Positions 1 through 11,483 of a stretch of 64,000 bases of DNA are shown piece by piece; within the stretch, counting starts at the first letter, position 1, and each line of letters opens with the position of its first letter. The DNA comes from Didymella arachidicola (lineage: Eukaryota; Ascomycota; Dothideomycetes; Pleosporales; Didymellaceae). The translations under genes were made by a program, and so were the position numbers. The stretch spans positions 248,001-312,000 of the forward strand of contig CM050000.1 in assembly GCA_016630955.3 (NCBI GenBank), in the 5' to 3' direction. A model generated the notes under the pieces. The model was not told where the DNA came from and did not search any database. It was given only the letters and a program-made list of their open reading frames with translations.

Positions 1-994
1 GAGTTGCAGGTTCGGAGCATAAACGTATGAACCGATCTGAAACCGGAACCCAGCATAGCCACTTTGGTACGAGCGCAGCCAATCATCGCCAATTCCTGAT
101 GTGGGTGGTGAGACGCTGGCGCGGGAGACAGCCGCTGGCTCTGGGATCTCCAAAACCTATCGAGCATCCGAACGGTAAAGTGGAGTCAGCCCTACGTGAG
201 GAGGATGATTCTTTGGTGTTGATGTTTGGGATGCATTGTTGAATCCAGCTTGGCGCACTTTTAAAGATCCATGTGTCTTGGAATAGCACAACTTCCGGAA
301 ATGGCGTCTCGAATCAGGTACAGATGCAGTGCAAATCTTTAGCCTCTTCAGAAGTCAACTTGATATCCGTGTGACGTTGCCCAACTCGAAGGTAGTTCAG
401 CAGCAAGTCGTAGAACTGACTCCCAGGGGACCGTCATGGTTGGCCACGGATTTCGCCGTAACTGCAATGCCTCCCAAAGAGACTGAGACTCGTTGTGGCA
501 ACGTGGAAGCGTTAGTGTCTCGTTAGGTCACGCAATAGCGTCAGAGGTATTGACGTTGCAGAGCTCAGTGAATGCGTCGAGGAACGCGTGCGCACAGACA
601 ATTGCGTCTTTCGCGATAAATGGGCATTCGGAACGGGGAAGATCCGCCGCCTCGTTCCCTGCAGTTCGGCAAAGCCAACATCATACAAACTTATCGCTCA
701 GCGCCACCAACTAGTGTATAATGCACTGGTAATATCTCGACATCTCTCTGAGGGCCTTTCCGTACCCGTAGTCACACGATCGTCGTACAACGCTGAGTGC
801 AAATACCTTGACGAGGTTCTAAGGTTGTGTATGCGAGCGGTACCGCAGGGTCTACGCACTGTGGCACAGGCATATCCAATGGGAAGAAATTATCTCCATA
901 TACTCTCTTCTCTCGTCACTTCTAATCTACAGCTGCTGCTTTCTGGGAGGCCACATGGTAATTATCCCGCGAAGAAATTTGGTAATCTTCGGGC
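1..994. other. intergenic, no gene recognised
   Basis: Only short open frames occur on both strands, none longer than about 140 codons and none resembling a known family. This is the 3' flank of the sugar transporter that ends at 995. A gene reaching in from beyond the left edge cannot be excluded. Confidence 0.5.
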
Positions 995-2868
995 TCAGTA
1001 CTTCTGCTCGTAAGGAGCAGCCTCGTGGTGAGAGATGGATCCCTGCTTGGCCTCAACCTCTGCAACGCGGCGCTCAATATCGGTGCTCTGCCAATCGCGC
1101 TTGTCCATTCCAGGGACAAAGTAAGGAGCATTGGTGAAGAGGTAGTTCATCTCCTCAAGAGGGCGCTTGGCGGTCTCGGGCAGGAAACACCAGAAGAAAA
1201 TGGCATTGGTGAAGTTGCACACCTGCAGAATTCGTTAGTACTGTGTTATGGGTCTTGAGGCACTGCCACTTACAACAAACAAAATGTAGAACCTCCAGCC
1301 GATACTCTTCATGGCAATACCGGTGACCTGTCCGATCATGGTGTTCAGTCCGAACGATGTCATCGTAGCGATAGCGACACCCTTCGAACGCGTCTTTGTG
1401 TCGAAGATCTCGGCGGGAATGATCCATGACAAAGGTCCACAGGTAGCGCTAAAACTGAAGTTGTAGATCCAGGTGATGACGATGAACCCCCAGGCGGCAG
1501 CGCTGTTATTGCTCGAGCCGGGAGGGAAGACAGCAAGCAGAATGGTGGAGATGACGAAGGTGACCATGTTGCCAAGGTTACCGAAGATCAGAGTCCAGCG
1601 CCGACCAAAGTGATCGATGAAGATAATACACAGAGCCTGGGCGATTAAAGCAATGATGGAAGAGATGGCTTGGTACTTTAGGGTGTCGTCGCCAGCGATT
1701 CCCATCTGTGCGTAGATCTCGACAGAGTAGTATTGAATTGCCGAGACACCAGTCATCTGGACAGAGCCCTGAATGGCGCAGGCGAGGAAAAGGCGGCGGA
1801 AACACGACCTGTCGGTGAACAATTCGGTGTATGACTTCGCCTCGTGCTCGTGCTCGAAGGTGATCTGGTCCTGGATCTGCTGGAACTCGGCCTGAACCCA
1901 GGCATCGGTCTCATCGCCGTGGGCGTGAAGCCTTGCAAGAGTCTTGAGACCCTCCTCAACCCTGCCGTGGTCGATGAGCCAGCGGGGCGATTCGCTATGT
2001 GCCTGTCAGTATTTATTACTTTGCCTGCTGTAGTCGAGCAACTTACGGGAATACCAAGATGAGTGCGGCGAGCAGGACAGCAGGAATGACCTGGATACCG
2101 AGAGGAGTGCGCCATTGGCCGTTGTCGGTGGCTGTGTACCTGTCAGTAATCGACACTTTTCCCGCTATAATTTATCCTCAACTTACGAGAGAATCCGACG
2201 TAGGTTCCATAGCTCACCCAAGAAGCAATCAAGGCACCGATTCCCAGCATAAATTGCTGGAGAGCAGTGACTCGACCACGAATGCTGGGATGGGCTAGCT
2301 CTGCCTGGTAGAGAGGAATGATCATGCAGAGGGTACCAACACCGAGACCAGCGATAGCGCGGCCAGAGTAAAGGTATGCCAGAGACATAGCTCCTGTCTG
2401 GAGAGCACCTCCAAGACAGAAAACGACAGCACCAATCAAGATGGTCCATCGACGACCAAGCCTATCACCAAGGAAACCAGCAACAGCAGCACCGAAGAAG
2501 GCGCCGCCCGTAAAGACCGACACCACTGCACCGGTTTCATTCGGCAGGGGTTTGAACTCAGAATTGAACGATTGCGAGGCAATGACCTGCGCGATGACAC
2601 CCAGATCGTAACCGTACAGGAGGGATCCTAGGGAGGCGAAAAGGCCAACCAGAAACTGCATTCCTGTCAGTATGCATTTCGTCGAATCTGATGGAGCGAC
2701 AACAGATTGGAACACGCCAGCTTGCGATCGCCACCTGCGAAGGACGACGCCAATGGCATCGTTACCTCGACCTCAGGAGGATCGCGTCGTTGTTCGATCA
2801 CATCTGTCCGGTTCGCGGCATGAAGATTAAGAGCCTCTTACCTGGTACCACTTCGGAGGAAGCGCCAT
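995..2868 (-). CDS. MFS sugar transporter (five exons)
   Basis: Proton-coupled sugar uptake permease of the plasma membrane, 12-helix major facilitator, sugar-porter family. The coding join is complement(995..1222, 1274..1994, 2047..2131, 2187..2655, 2842..2868), giving 509 residues, normal for the family. Exon 1 supplies only nine residues (MALPPKWYQ) before a 186-nt intron; this start was chosen because it restores the conserved N-terminus ahead of FLVGLFASLGSLLYGYD. Family marks visible are GDRLGRRWT (about 72-80), the GRAIAGLGVG signature (about 108-116), PESPRWL (194-200), DHFGRRWT in the second half and PETAKRPLEEM near the C-terminus. It is divergent from the GH51 arabinofuranosidase across 638 bp, so uptake of released pentose or another plant sugar is a reasonable inference. 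Substrate cannot be read from sequence. Splice sites fit well, including a CTAAC branch in the last intron. Confidence 0.93.
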
Positions 2869-3506
2869 CGTGAATGATCAACTTTCTTGAGGCCGCTGTG
2901 CTGCAACAAGGGGGATAACATCCCCCACACGGCGATCCACACATGCTTTTATATGTCTCGACTAGGTGACAGGATGCCCTGCTTGCTGTACGATCTCACC
3001 AGTGACCGAGGATGCGCCTGTCGAATGACCTTACCGAGCATGCAAGTACCCCAGGTCTCTCCATGTCTCCGCTTTTTCGTTGCCAGCTAAACCGTCTGCC
3101 CGCAATCTCCACCACGGCGCAAGTGGTCCGACTGCTGGATGGAGCAAAGCGCTTCCAGCTCGGGAAGATGATGCAGCGACGACTGGTGGCTTTTCTGGGG
3201 CCAAGATTTAGGGCCCGTTGTATGGCGTCGGTAAGCTCCCCATTCTCGGCTAGGGCGTATACAAGCGTGTTATCGTCCCGTCGCATTGCTGAGTACTCTT
3301 TTTCCGCGAATCACACCCAGGCGCAGCTAGCCAAATTTGGCACTAGTATCGGGCGTATACCGCGGCTCACTGCATACATCGGAGCTTTGAGCGACTTCAC
3401 GTGGTGTCATGCCACGATTCGCGGAGATTTGCGGTAACGATTTTGTTCATGTCGTTTGCATTCTGTCCAAATCATCTACCATTTTGTCGAGAAATACACG
3501 ATCAGC
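2869..3506. promoter_or_regulatory. divergent promoter, sugar transporter / GH51
   Basis: This 638-bp stretch lies between the two start codons. It contains GGCTAG at 3248-3253 (plus strand) and again at 3327-3332 (minus strand), both fitting the GGCTAR core bound by XlnR-type regulators of pentose-polymer genes in Aspergillus. CTGGGG/CCCCAG elements at about 3049-3054 and 3195 fit the CreA SYGGRG consensus. These are short motifs that also occur by chance; function is inferred from position only. Confidence 0.35.
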
Positions 3507-5330
3507 ATGGCAACATTCACGAGCATTCTGGAGGGCGAGAGGCCCTCCATCAGCATTCACCCAACTAACAAGATCGCAAAAATCAACGAGAACATCTATG
3601 GCGGGTTCACAGAGTAAGCATCGAACCAATAAGCCTAGCGAGAGGCAAAGTTGTGCGCAGAGCCGCATTGACCTTAGTCTAGGCACATGGGACGTTGCAT
3701 TTACGGCGGCATCTACGACCCTGGCAACCCTTTGTCAGACGAGAACGGCTTCCGCAAAGACGTCATTGAGGCATTTCAAGAATTGAAGGTGCCTGTTGTC
3801 CGTTACCCTGGTGGCAACTTTGTTGCAACTTACGACTGGAGGGATGGCATTGGTCCCAGGGACCAGAGACCTGCAAGGTAAGGCAGCTTGTTCTTAGCTT
3901 TTCCAGGTGGTCGTTACCCAGCACTTGGATTCTTGCCATACTGCCGATCAACACTTTTAGGATGTCCGGTGTATGCAGCCTGCTAACGGTCGACGCAGGC
4001 CCGAACTTGCCTGGATTGGTACAGAAACCAACGAGTTCGGTACTGACGAGTTCATGAAATGGTGTGAAGTCGTTGGCACTGAGCCCTACCTTTGCTTGAA
4101 TTTTGGCACTGGAACGTTGGCCGAAGGTTGGTCCAGTGCTCAGCCCTTTTGGCATCAACTAATAAGGCGCATCGTAAAGCTCTTGGATGGCTAGAATATT
4201 GCAACTCTGATCGCAACTCTTACTATGCCAATCTCCGTCGTAAGAATGGACGCGAGAAACCTTATAACGTAGGTCAAACCTGAGTCCAATTACTTTACGC
4301 ACTCTCGGGCTAACAATCCCCGCAGGTCAAGTACTGGGCGCTTGGTAACGAGTGCTGGGGCCCTTGGCAGGTCGAGCAGATGACTAAGGAGGACTACGCA
4401 AAGAAGGCCTGGCAATGGGCCAAGGCTTTGAAGCTGCTTGACCCTACCATAACTCTCATCCTCTGCGGTGAGACAGGGTACTCCTCTTGGGACTACTATG
4501 TGCTCAATCAGTGCGTCAAGTGGTCCGTTCATGGACTGAGCGGCGATACCACCAAGTCTTTCATCGATATGCATAGCATTCACATTTACACAGCAGACAA
4601 TGAGCACCTGCCCAACGCCACCGCGCCTAAAGCTGCTGAGCGTGCAATTCAGATGACCAGTGCGCTCATCGATCTGGCTCGCATCGAGAACAAGGTCCCC
4701 GAGACCGTTCCCAGACCCACAATCTGCTTCGACGAGTGGAATGTCTGGGACCCCGTCCGCGCACCTGGTGAGGAGGGCGCTGAGGAGAAATACACGCTTT
4801 CTGATGCGCTTGCTGTCTCTGTCTTCCTCAACGCTTTCATCCGCCAGGCCAAAGACATGGGCATGGCAAACATCGCACAATCTGTCAATGTCATCTCCCC
4901 TCTCATGACTAGCAAAGACGGCCTGATCAAGCAGACCATCTGGTGGCCTCTGCTTCTCTTCTGCAAGTACATGCGTGGTCACACCATCGCACTGAACGTC
5001 AAATCGCCCGAATATACCGGCCGCACAAACCCTAACTGGATCCGTGGTACTATCGAGACGCCTTATCTCGATGCATGCGCTGTTGCTGGTGAGGATGGCT
5101 ACACTAACTTGGCTGTCACCAACGTTAGCGAGGACAAAGACTATGAGGTTGACCTCAGCGGCATTAGCGCGGATAAGGTTGAGGTTCACATCGTCACTGG
5201 TGAGCACGTACAGGTGACGAACACTGCTGAGGATCAGCAGGTTGGCATCAAGGAGAGCTCGTGGGACCGCAAGGGTGCCTATACATTCCCCAAGCACTCC
5301 TTCACGCTGCTCAGGTGGAAGGCAACTTAG
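3507..5330 (+). CDS. GH51 alpha-L-arabinofuranosidase (five exons)
   Basis: Hydrolyses terminal alpha-L-arabinofuranosyl residues from arabinan or arabinoxylan oligosaccharides. The join is 3507..3613, 3683..3877, 3999..4126, 4180..4268, 4326..5330, giving 507 residues. There is no signal peptide and the length matches the shorter, intracellular-type GH51 enzymes rather than the roughly 630-residue secreted AbfA type. The protein has the (beta/alpha)8 catalytic region followed by a beta-sandwich. The acid/base glutamate is E182 in ALGNECW and the nucleophile is E310 in CFDEWNVW. All four introns are short (53-121 nt) and keep frame; the third intron has CTAAT upstream of its AAAG acceptor. 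An intracellular enzyme beside a divergent sugar transporter suggests import of arabino-oligosaccharides or arabinose followed by cytosolic use, an inference. Family assignment is secure. Confidence 0.94.
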
Positions 5331-7001
5331 TGTGTGCCATCCCAGCTTGACGACATAGACATAGATACACGATGCGATAACTTCAAAATTTGCTCCAAAA
5401 TGTACGTCTGAGAACAACGCAATCATTTGAAAAGCTTGATAGAAGGGAGCCATAGCAGCCGGGACATCACTGTTGCGGCAGTTTTGTAGTCCAGAAGTTC
5501 GACACTAAGCATAACATTGTTCAGTATCACCAGAAGAGATGATGCCGGTAGAGCTGAACTCCAGACAGCTGATCGAAGAACATAGTCAACCCGGCGATAG
5601 ACCTGTCGATACTGCGAAGTGATACGACCAATTCAGAAGGCCTCTTAAGCTAATTCGATCGCTTCGGTCTTACGCTACTGGTGTTTCAGCAGATGGAAGA
5701 TGAAGGCTAGGAGGTTGAACACTGACGTGTGCACTGACCACCTGTTCAAGACAATTGCCCGTTGCAGAACTTCGAGAATTTTGTTTTTACAGCGATGACT
5801 GCCAACCGTAAGAACTAGATGCTCACGCACCTTGGCCGGTCTGTGGCGACTGGACGCTGTGCTCTGCTAATCCTTCCGCAACGCATGGTCGATCATGGCT
5901 GGCTATCCCCAATTTGCATTTGCACAAATTGTTTTTGCGTGAAGGAATACCATTCCAAATATCCCTGTCCTCCAACTCCTGCGGTCTGTGAGGCTCCACG
6001 AGTGATGCAGATAAATTTAATGGCGTTAGAGTTGCCGTGTATGTACCCGAGCGGCAAAGCTTACCAACTGTATCTACCTGCTCGAAATGTGCCACTGTAG
6101 AGCAGGTACTATCCCTCTCCATGATCGCCGATGTATCACAATTGGCCCAGTATGTCGCTTTTCTAGTAGCCAGAATATCTGTCATGATATGTATATGTGC
6201 CAGGCAGAAATCAAGCGTCACCCCTGGTCCCCTGATACGATGTCCTCCAGGTGTGAATAATTTTATACTTTACCCTGACTGAATTCCTCACTGATACCAG
6301 GTCAACCCGAGAATCTGCTTAGGTAGGTTTTGGGGTTTTTTTTTCCTTGGCCGCACTGTGGTCCTGACGCTGCGCACGTGATTCGTTGCTGTCGAAAATG
6401 ATCCAAACTGCATCTTTTACCTGGCTTGAGAGCCAGTCTGTAAGAATCATGCTTCTGTCTGCGGACGTTATATCGACGATGCGCACCTCAACTCCATCGA
6501 CAGGACATGCCATGACCATAAGGCATCGCCAGGGAAGGGATCTTCCTTATTCGTGCTTTGGGCCCGAGCTGAGTGTCGCTTTGTAGGCAGTCTCAAAGCC
6601 ATTTGTATCATTCCAAATTTGGCTGCCGTGGCTTGATAATGAAGCTAGTGAGTCAACGGAGGTAAGCTATGTTGCTCAAGAGACTGCCTCGGGACCCCGC
6701 GATGTGCGACCGGATACAACGATATCAAACACAGAGAACGTGAGAATGGCTCGACTTGAATGCCTGCATCTTTGCATGTTTTGTGAGTAATAAGTTGGAG
6801 CATTCGCGCGTGATGAGAAGTTGATTGAGCCACAGATCACAGCCTAGTTGGCCCGGTGCTAAGGATGATCAAACCCACTCACTGGAAGTCGTACACGTAT
6901 TGCTCTGCAAAGGCCTGCCGACCGCCAATTTGGCGATAAGAGCTGCTTAACATCAATGTATCATCAGACAGTCCTTCAACATGCGTACAAGTACAACTTT
7001 T
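5331..7001. other. intergenic, no gene recognised
   Basis: This 1.67-kb stretch separates the ends of the convergent GH51 and Old Yellow Enzyme genes. Short open frames of up to 132 codons overlap on both strands with no recognisable domain, and no repeat or RNA gene was seen. A T-rich run of about 13 bases sits near 6330-6345. Confidence 0.5.
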
Positions 7002-8438
7002 TTAAGGCGTAGCCGCCCGCTCCCACTCTGGGTAATCCGTATAACAAATCGAGTTATCATCGAACGGCCCATAGAACCTATTGCGATCGTAAGGCGCGAG
7101 AGGCAAACCCTCTTTGAGCCTCTTCGGGAGATCCGGGTTGCTGATGAAGTACCTGCCGTACAGTAGCGCATCGTATTTTCCAGATTCCAGAACACCCCAC
7201 GAGTTTTTATCATCGAAACCGCCGGCAGAGAAAAATGGTGTTCTTCCGAAGATTCCGCGAAAAGGCATGAGGTCGATGGAGCCCAGTCCCCACGAGTCGA
7301 GGAACTTCTGCTTCTCGGTCTCGCTGTGGATCTGTTCGTAGCGCTGGTCGCTGTCAGCAGTCTGTCGGACGTCTTTGACATTCAAGACTTACTGGCTCGA
7401 TAAAGCTGACATAAGACAGCTTTGGATGTGCCTCCTTTAGCTTACGACATAGCGTCGTCCACGTCTCCATGCGCTGTTCGCAGCGAATCTGGTTAAATAA
7501 GCTGAACGGCGAAAGTCTAATTGCTAGGTTATCCTCCCCAATAGCCTTGCTCAGCTCATGCATGAGCTCGAGTGTGAATGTGCATCGCTTCTCTGGGGTA
7601 CCCCCGTAAGCATCTGTTCGCTCGTTGACATTGGAAGCAAGGAACTGCTCAGGAAGATATCCGTTGCCTCCGTGAACTTCAACGCCGTCGAATCCGCATT
7701 CCATAGCCCACACGGCTGTGCGAACGTAGTCTTGGATCGTCTGCTTGATGTGCTCGACGGTGAGTGCGATGGGTGGGTTGTCGACATAGCGCACTTGCTT
7801 GGATGTGTGAGGCGGAGGGTACGCAAAGCATTCGTCTGAGTTATCCCAAGGCAGACCGGAAGGGCTGACGATTGGTGTGCCGGTCATCTGTGGAATGTTG
7901 GCGCGTCCGGAGTGCCTCGATCATGTTAGTCACGTCTCTCCATGTGACGTACTCCTCTTACCAAAGCTGAAGGTAAGCGTAGCCACCTTGTGCGTGAATG
8001 GCATTCGCAATCTTGTTCCAACCAGCCTTCTGCTCTTCAACGAACAGACCAGGCACGCCAGGCATCCCGTTGCCCTGTCCAGTTCGTCAGCATATCTGAT
8101 AGTCAGTAGGATGCCACATTTCCACGCTAGCTGCACTGTCTTATTCAGCAAGCATGACCTTTCCACAGCAATGCATAACAACGTACCTCGAGAGAAGGTG
8201 GAACTCCTTCGGTAATGATCAGTCCGCCTCTGCTGGCACGCTGAGTGTAATACTCTACCATCAAATCATTTGGCAGCCATATGCGGTTCGGATTTCCCTC
8301 TGTGCTTTTGGCGCTTAGCGGTGTTCCTCTGTTTCTCGTCAAAGGCGCAAGCACAACGCGATGTTCGAGTTTGATCTTGCCATTGCCGATAGTCATGGGC
8401 TCAAAAAGCTTGGAAGATGAACCAATGGCGATAGTCAT
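7002..8438 (-). CDS. Old Yellow Enzyme family NADH:flavin oxidoreductase (four exons)
   Basis: FMN-dependent ene-reductase that reduces activated C=C bonds of unsaturated aldehydes and ketones using NAD(P)H; cytosolic. The join is complement(7002..7343, 7393..7915, 7962..8074, 8187..8438), giving 409 residues. The start at MTIAIGSSSKLF was preferred over an in-frame ATG eight codons upstream because it matches the usual N-terminus. Visible family marks are VLAPLTRNR near the N-terminus, the catalytic HGGNGYL block with H203, N206 and Y208, NERTDAYGG, the FMN-site SAGGFDD and GRYFISNPDLPKR near the C-terminus. The 49-nt last intron was placed so that FIEP joins directly to RYEQIHSE, a junction conserved in fungal members. 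Similar enzymes occur in primary detoxification and in secondary-metabolite pathways; no pathway partner is adjacent. Confidence 0.92.
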
Positions 8439-9571
8439 GATGATGGTAGTTGATAGCCACAAAGCTCAAGATTCTAGATGGATAAAGGTGCAAGATTCCT
8501 CGATCTTTGTGCGCTCAGAGCGACAGCGTCAAGTATATCTGATCATCGCCTGCCGCTATGCGACAGTGGGCATCAAGACACGTCTTGGAACGGCATCCTG
8601 GACCCACTCTTCCTACCAGCCGAACCAGGAACGCTCAAGGCAAAGCTGTATCTGGTTATCACACCGCGGTATCCCGGGTTGCGACTTAGCCTGAGGTTGT
8701 GGGGAGCAATATTGTGGAGCGGCTTGCGATTCAGGATCTTCTTATCACCATGTCGCTGCCCCATGCAGACATTGCGGCCGCATCTCTGAAGTAGGGTATT
8801 CACACTCGCCTTATCTAGATGGAGTTCTTCTCCTTGACTTTATGGGTATCTGGTAGTGGTGTGCAGCCTACTGGGTAGATCACCCACCCACTGAGTCCAC
8901 CTCAACGACGACGGCATTTCGTTGACCCATGATTGAATCACGAAAGATACAGAGTTCGTTTCAAGATTGGCCCGCGATAACCGTTTTCTGATACGATTTG
9001 ACTGGGAAAGGGAGGCGTGGGTGCGGGAGATGTTTGACCCGTCCGCAAGCGAATCCTTCGCGCCGTGGTTGTGTTGTTCGCAATTATGGGATGCCCGCTT
9101 AGGCCAGCATTCGGATGAATGAACCCGAACACGAGAGAACCAAGTTCACCTTGGCTTCAGCATAGCCGAGCACCGCTTAGCATTACAGGATTGCTTCGTG
9201 CTTAGGTGGTTGGTGGAGATTAAGGCCATCTGCGATCCTCCATATGCATTGCAATCCCGTGTTGCAGCAGAACCAGTTAGTCTGTTAGATGCATGAATTT
9301 GATGAACGTGCTGCGCACCGTGCAGTCTTGTGACGGCTCATGCAGGTACATCTCCTGAGTCCAACTACTTCACATGGCAAAGATCTTCTATTTTCAGAAG
9401 CGATGTCTACCGCACGTTCCGGTATATAGGTAGGGAGTAGGGAGCCTAATGCGTGGTGGCCTGACTGCCGTTGAAGCGGTGACTGCAGGACTGTAGAGCA
9501 AATTAAGGGTCAAGGAAGCCGGATTTCCTTTCGTTGAAAGCTGCGTAGCAACGATATTTAGTGCTGTGAAC
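8439..9571. other. intergenic, divergent upstream regions
   Basis: This 1.13-kb stretch lies between the divergent starts of the Old Yellow Enzyme and the rhodopsin-like gene. Short open frames on both strands are not recognisable, and no repeat or RNA gene was seen. Confidence 0.45.
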
Positions 9572-10894
9572 ATGGCGATAGCAGCTGCGCCACCGCCTCC
9601 AGGCCATACGTCCAGTTTGGACCATCCGGAGGACGTCATAAGAACCATCAACATTGTGACCCAAGCGCTCACGTTGACCTTCTGCATTGTCTTTGTCTGG
9701 ATCAGAGGGTACCATAAGCTCAGGACTGTTGGTTTGAACTTAGCTATCGATGACTGTCAGTATAGACCGAGCTACCGTCGACTGAGTCTGGACTGATGAG
9801 CGGCAGACCTGACGTTCGTGTCTTGGCTGTTAATGACCGGATATTGTATTTCTGGCTTCATCTGTGAGTCTTTCTGCATATAGAGTACCACTGGGACTGA
9901 CCTTAGAAGTGAGCATTCATGGCGGAGGCTACCACATGTGGGACATTTCAGCAGGGAGCACCGAAAAGTTCTTGCAAACCGCATACGCTGCTACGATCTT
10001 TTACGCCCCAATGACCTTGGCAATCAAGCTCAGCCTCCTCACTTTGATTGCTCGGATCTTTTCGCCATACAAGAAGGGGATACAAGGCGTATATGCTCTC
10101 GGAGGCCTCCTCGTCATATACTACATTATCTCCCTGATCCTCAAGATCCGGATATGCTGGCCGATTGCTGCGTACTGGGAAGGTGACCAGACCAAGTGCC
10201 TAAACCAGTCGGCGGTCATCACGGCGGATTCAATCATCAGTACGGTAACTGATGCCATCATTCTCTTGCTGCCATTGCCCTTGACCTGGTCTCTGCAGTT
10301 GCCCACGATGAAGAAGCTTCGTGTTGGCGGTATGCTTGCGGTCGGTGGACTGGCAACGGCTTTTAGCGGCTGGCGCTTGAACCTGATTCTGACCTAGGGG
10401 AAGTCAAGAGACGCGACGATTCTGTTTGTTCAGGTCGTGATGTCAGGGTGAGTCACGTTCAGTATCTCTCACTGTAGCTCGAGCTAACGAGAGATAGCAA
10501 TGCTGAAGCGGGTATTGCTCTGATTTGTACTTGCCTGCCAGCATTGGTTGCTCAGTTCAACATTCTTAGGGACTCTGTTGGCTACGGCTCCTCTCGGGGA
10601 ACGAACGATTGGTATGACGCATCTGGAGGACACAAGCTATCGACTTTCAGGTCTGGAAATCTAGGAACGTCGAAGTTGAGGAAGAAGGGCGGGCTCGAGA
10701 CTTGGTCCGACGAAGCCGAGCTGGTCATGCAGATTAAGTCGTCCTTGGAGCGAGACCCCGTACAGCCTAGTGGCGGTATTACCAGGAGAATCGAGGTATC
10801 CCATACTGTGACGTATGCGGCCAGCGATTTGTCGGACGATGGGAAAAGTGGCCAGTATAACACCATTGGTATAAGCAGTGCGAATGTCACATAA
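9572..10894 (+). pseudogene. rhodopsin-like (PTH11-related) fungal integral membrane protein, broken by in-frame TAG
   Basis: Resembles the fungal seven-helix integral membrane family often annotated as rhodopsin-domain or PTH11-like receptors. Proposed exons are 9572..9755, 9807..9863, about 9910..10447 and 10498..10894. Evidence includes the IDDYLTFVSWLL join across intron 1, several hydrophobic helices, a tryptophan-rich HMWDIS loop, and the NAEAGIALICTCLPAL helix after the last intron, followed by a polar cytoplasmic tail. Codon 10395-10397 is TAG between LNLILT and GKSRDATILFVQ, where relatives carry a charged residue, usually Arg; the frame continues normally on both sides. The exon 3 acceptor is a TAG/AAG pair: the first would create TAA at the junction, the second gives Leu. 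The gene is therefore probably a recent pseudogene or a nonsense allele; a sequencing error or readthrough is possible. Confidence 0.7.
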
Positions 10895-11483
10895 ACCCAC
10901 CTGATGTCGTCATCGAAGCTTCGTAGCCGTGAAGCTTCAAGCATGGGCAGCGCTATTGGTGAATGGATGAGGTACGTTCCTGTGATAGTGCTTTCCAGAG
11001 AATGTAATGTAAAAGACATTCAAGCGCGTGGAAAGAGGGAATGCAGATCGTGGATTACTTTATGAAGGAGCACAAAATTGTTGAACACGTTTGCCCTTCA
11101 GTCACGCTAGCGAATGAGGCAATGCGTCGCGAATATGATGCGCCAAAAACAGTAGCCTTGTTTGGTCTCGGCAAGCTCAGATTAATTGCTGTCGCACACT
11201 CTGCGTCAAATCAGAGCTCCGAACCGCCTTAATCACCTGGGCAGGTCTCGTTGGCTGGGTCACGTGATTTTGTTACGGTCCTTCTCTCTGCATACAACAC
11301 ACGTGGATCTATTATCAATACCTACATCACTGATTCATCATATCGATCATTTGGAGACGCGTTTGTCAGCTCTACAACATTTGCACAATTCATCATGGCG
11401 CGAAGTGGCCATTCGTTCATTTAGGCTATCGATCGAAAAGAAGAAGGAGATCGCAAAATTTGTTACAATACCGCAAAACCACC
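10895..11483. other. intergenic between convergent genes
   Basis: About 590 bp between the rhodopsin-like remnant and the 3' end of the amylase gene. Nothing recognisable beyond short open frames. Confidence 0.45.

Noticed and set aside
4290..5453. 387-codon minus-strand frame antisense to the GH51 last exon
   Set aside because: No domain; codon-bias shadow of a conserved enzyme gene on the plus strand.
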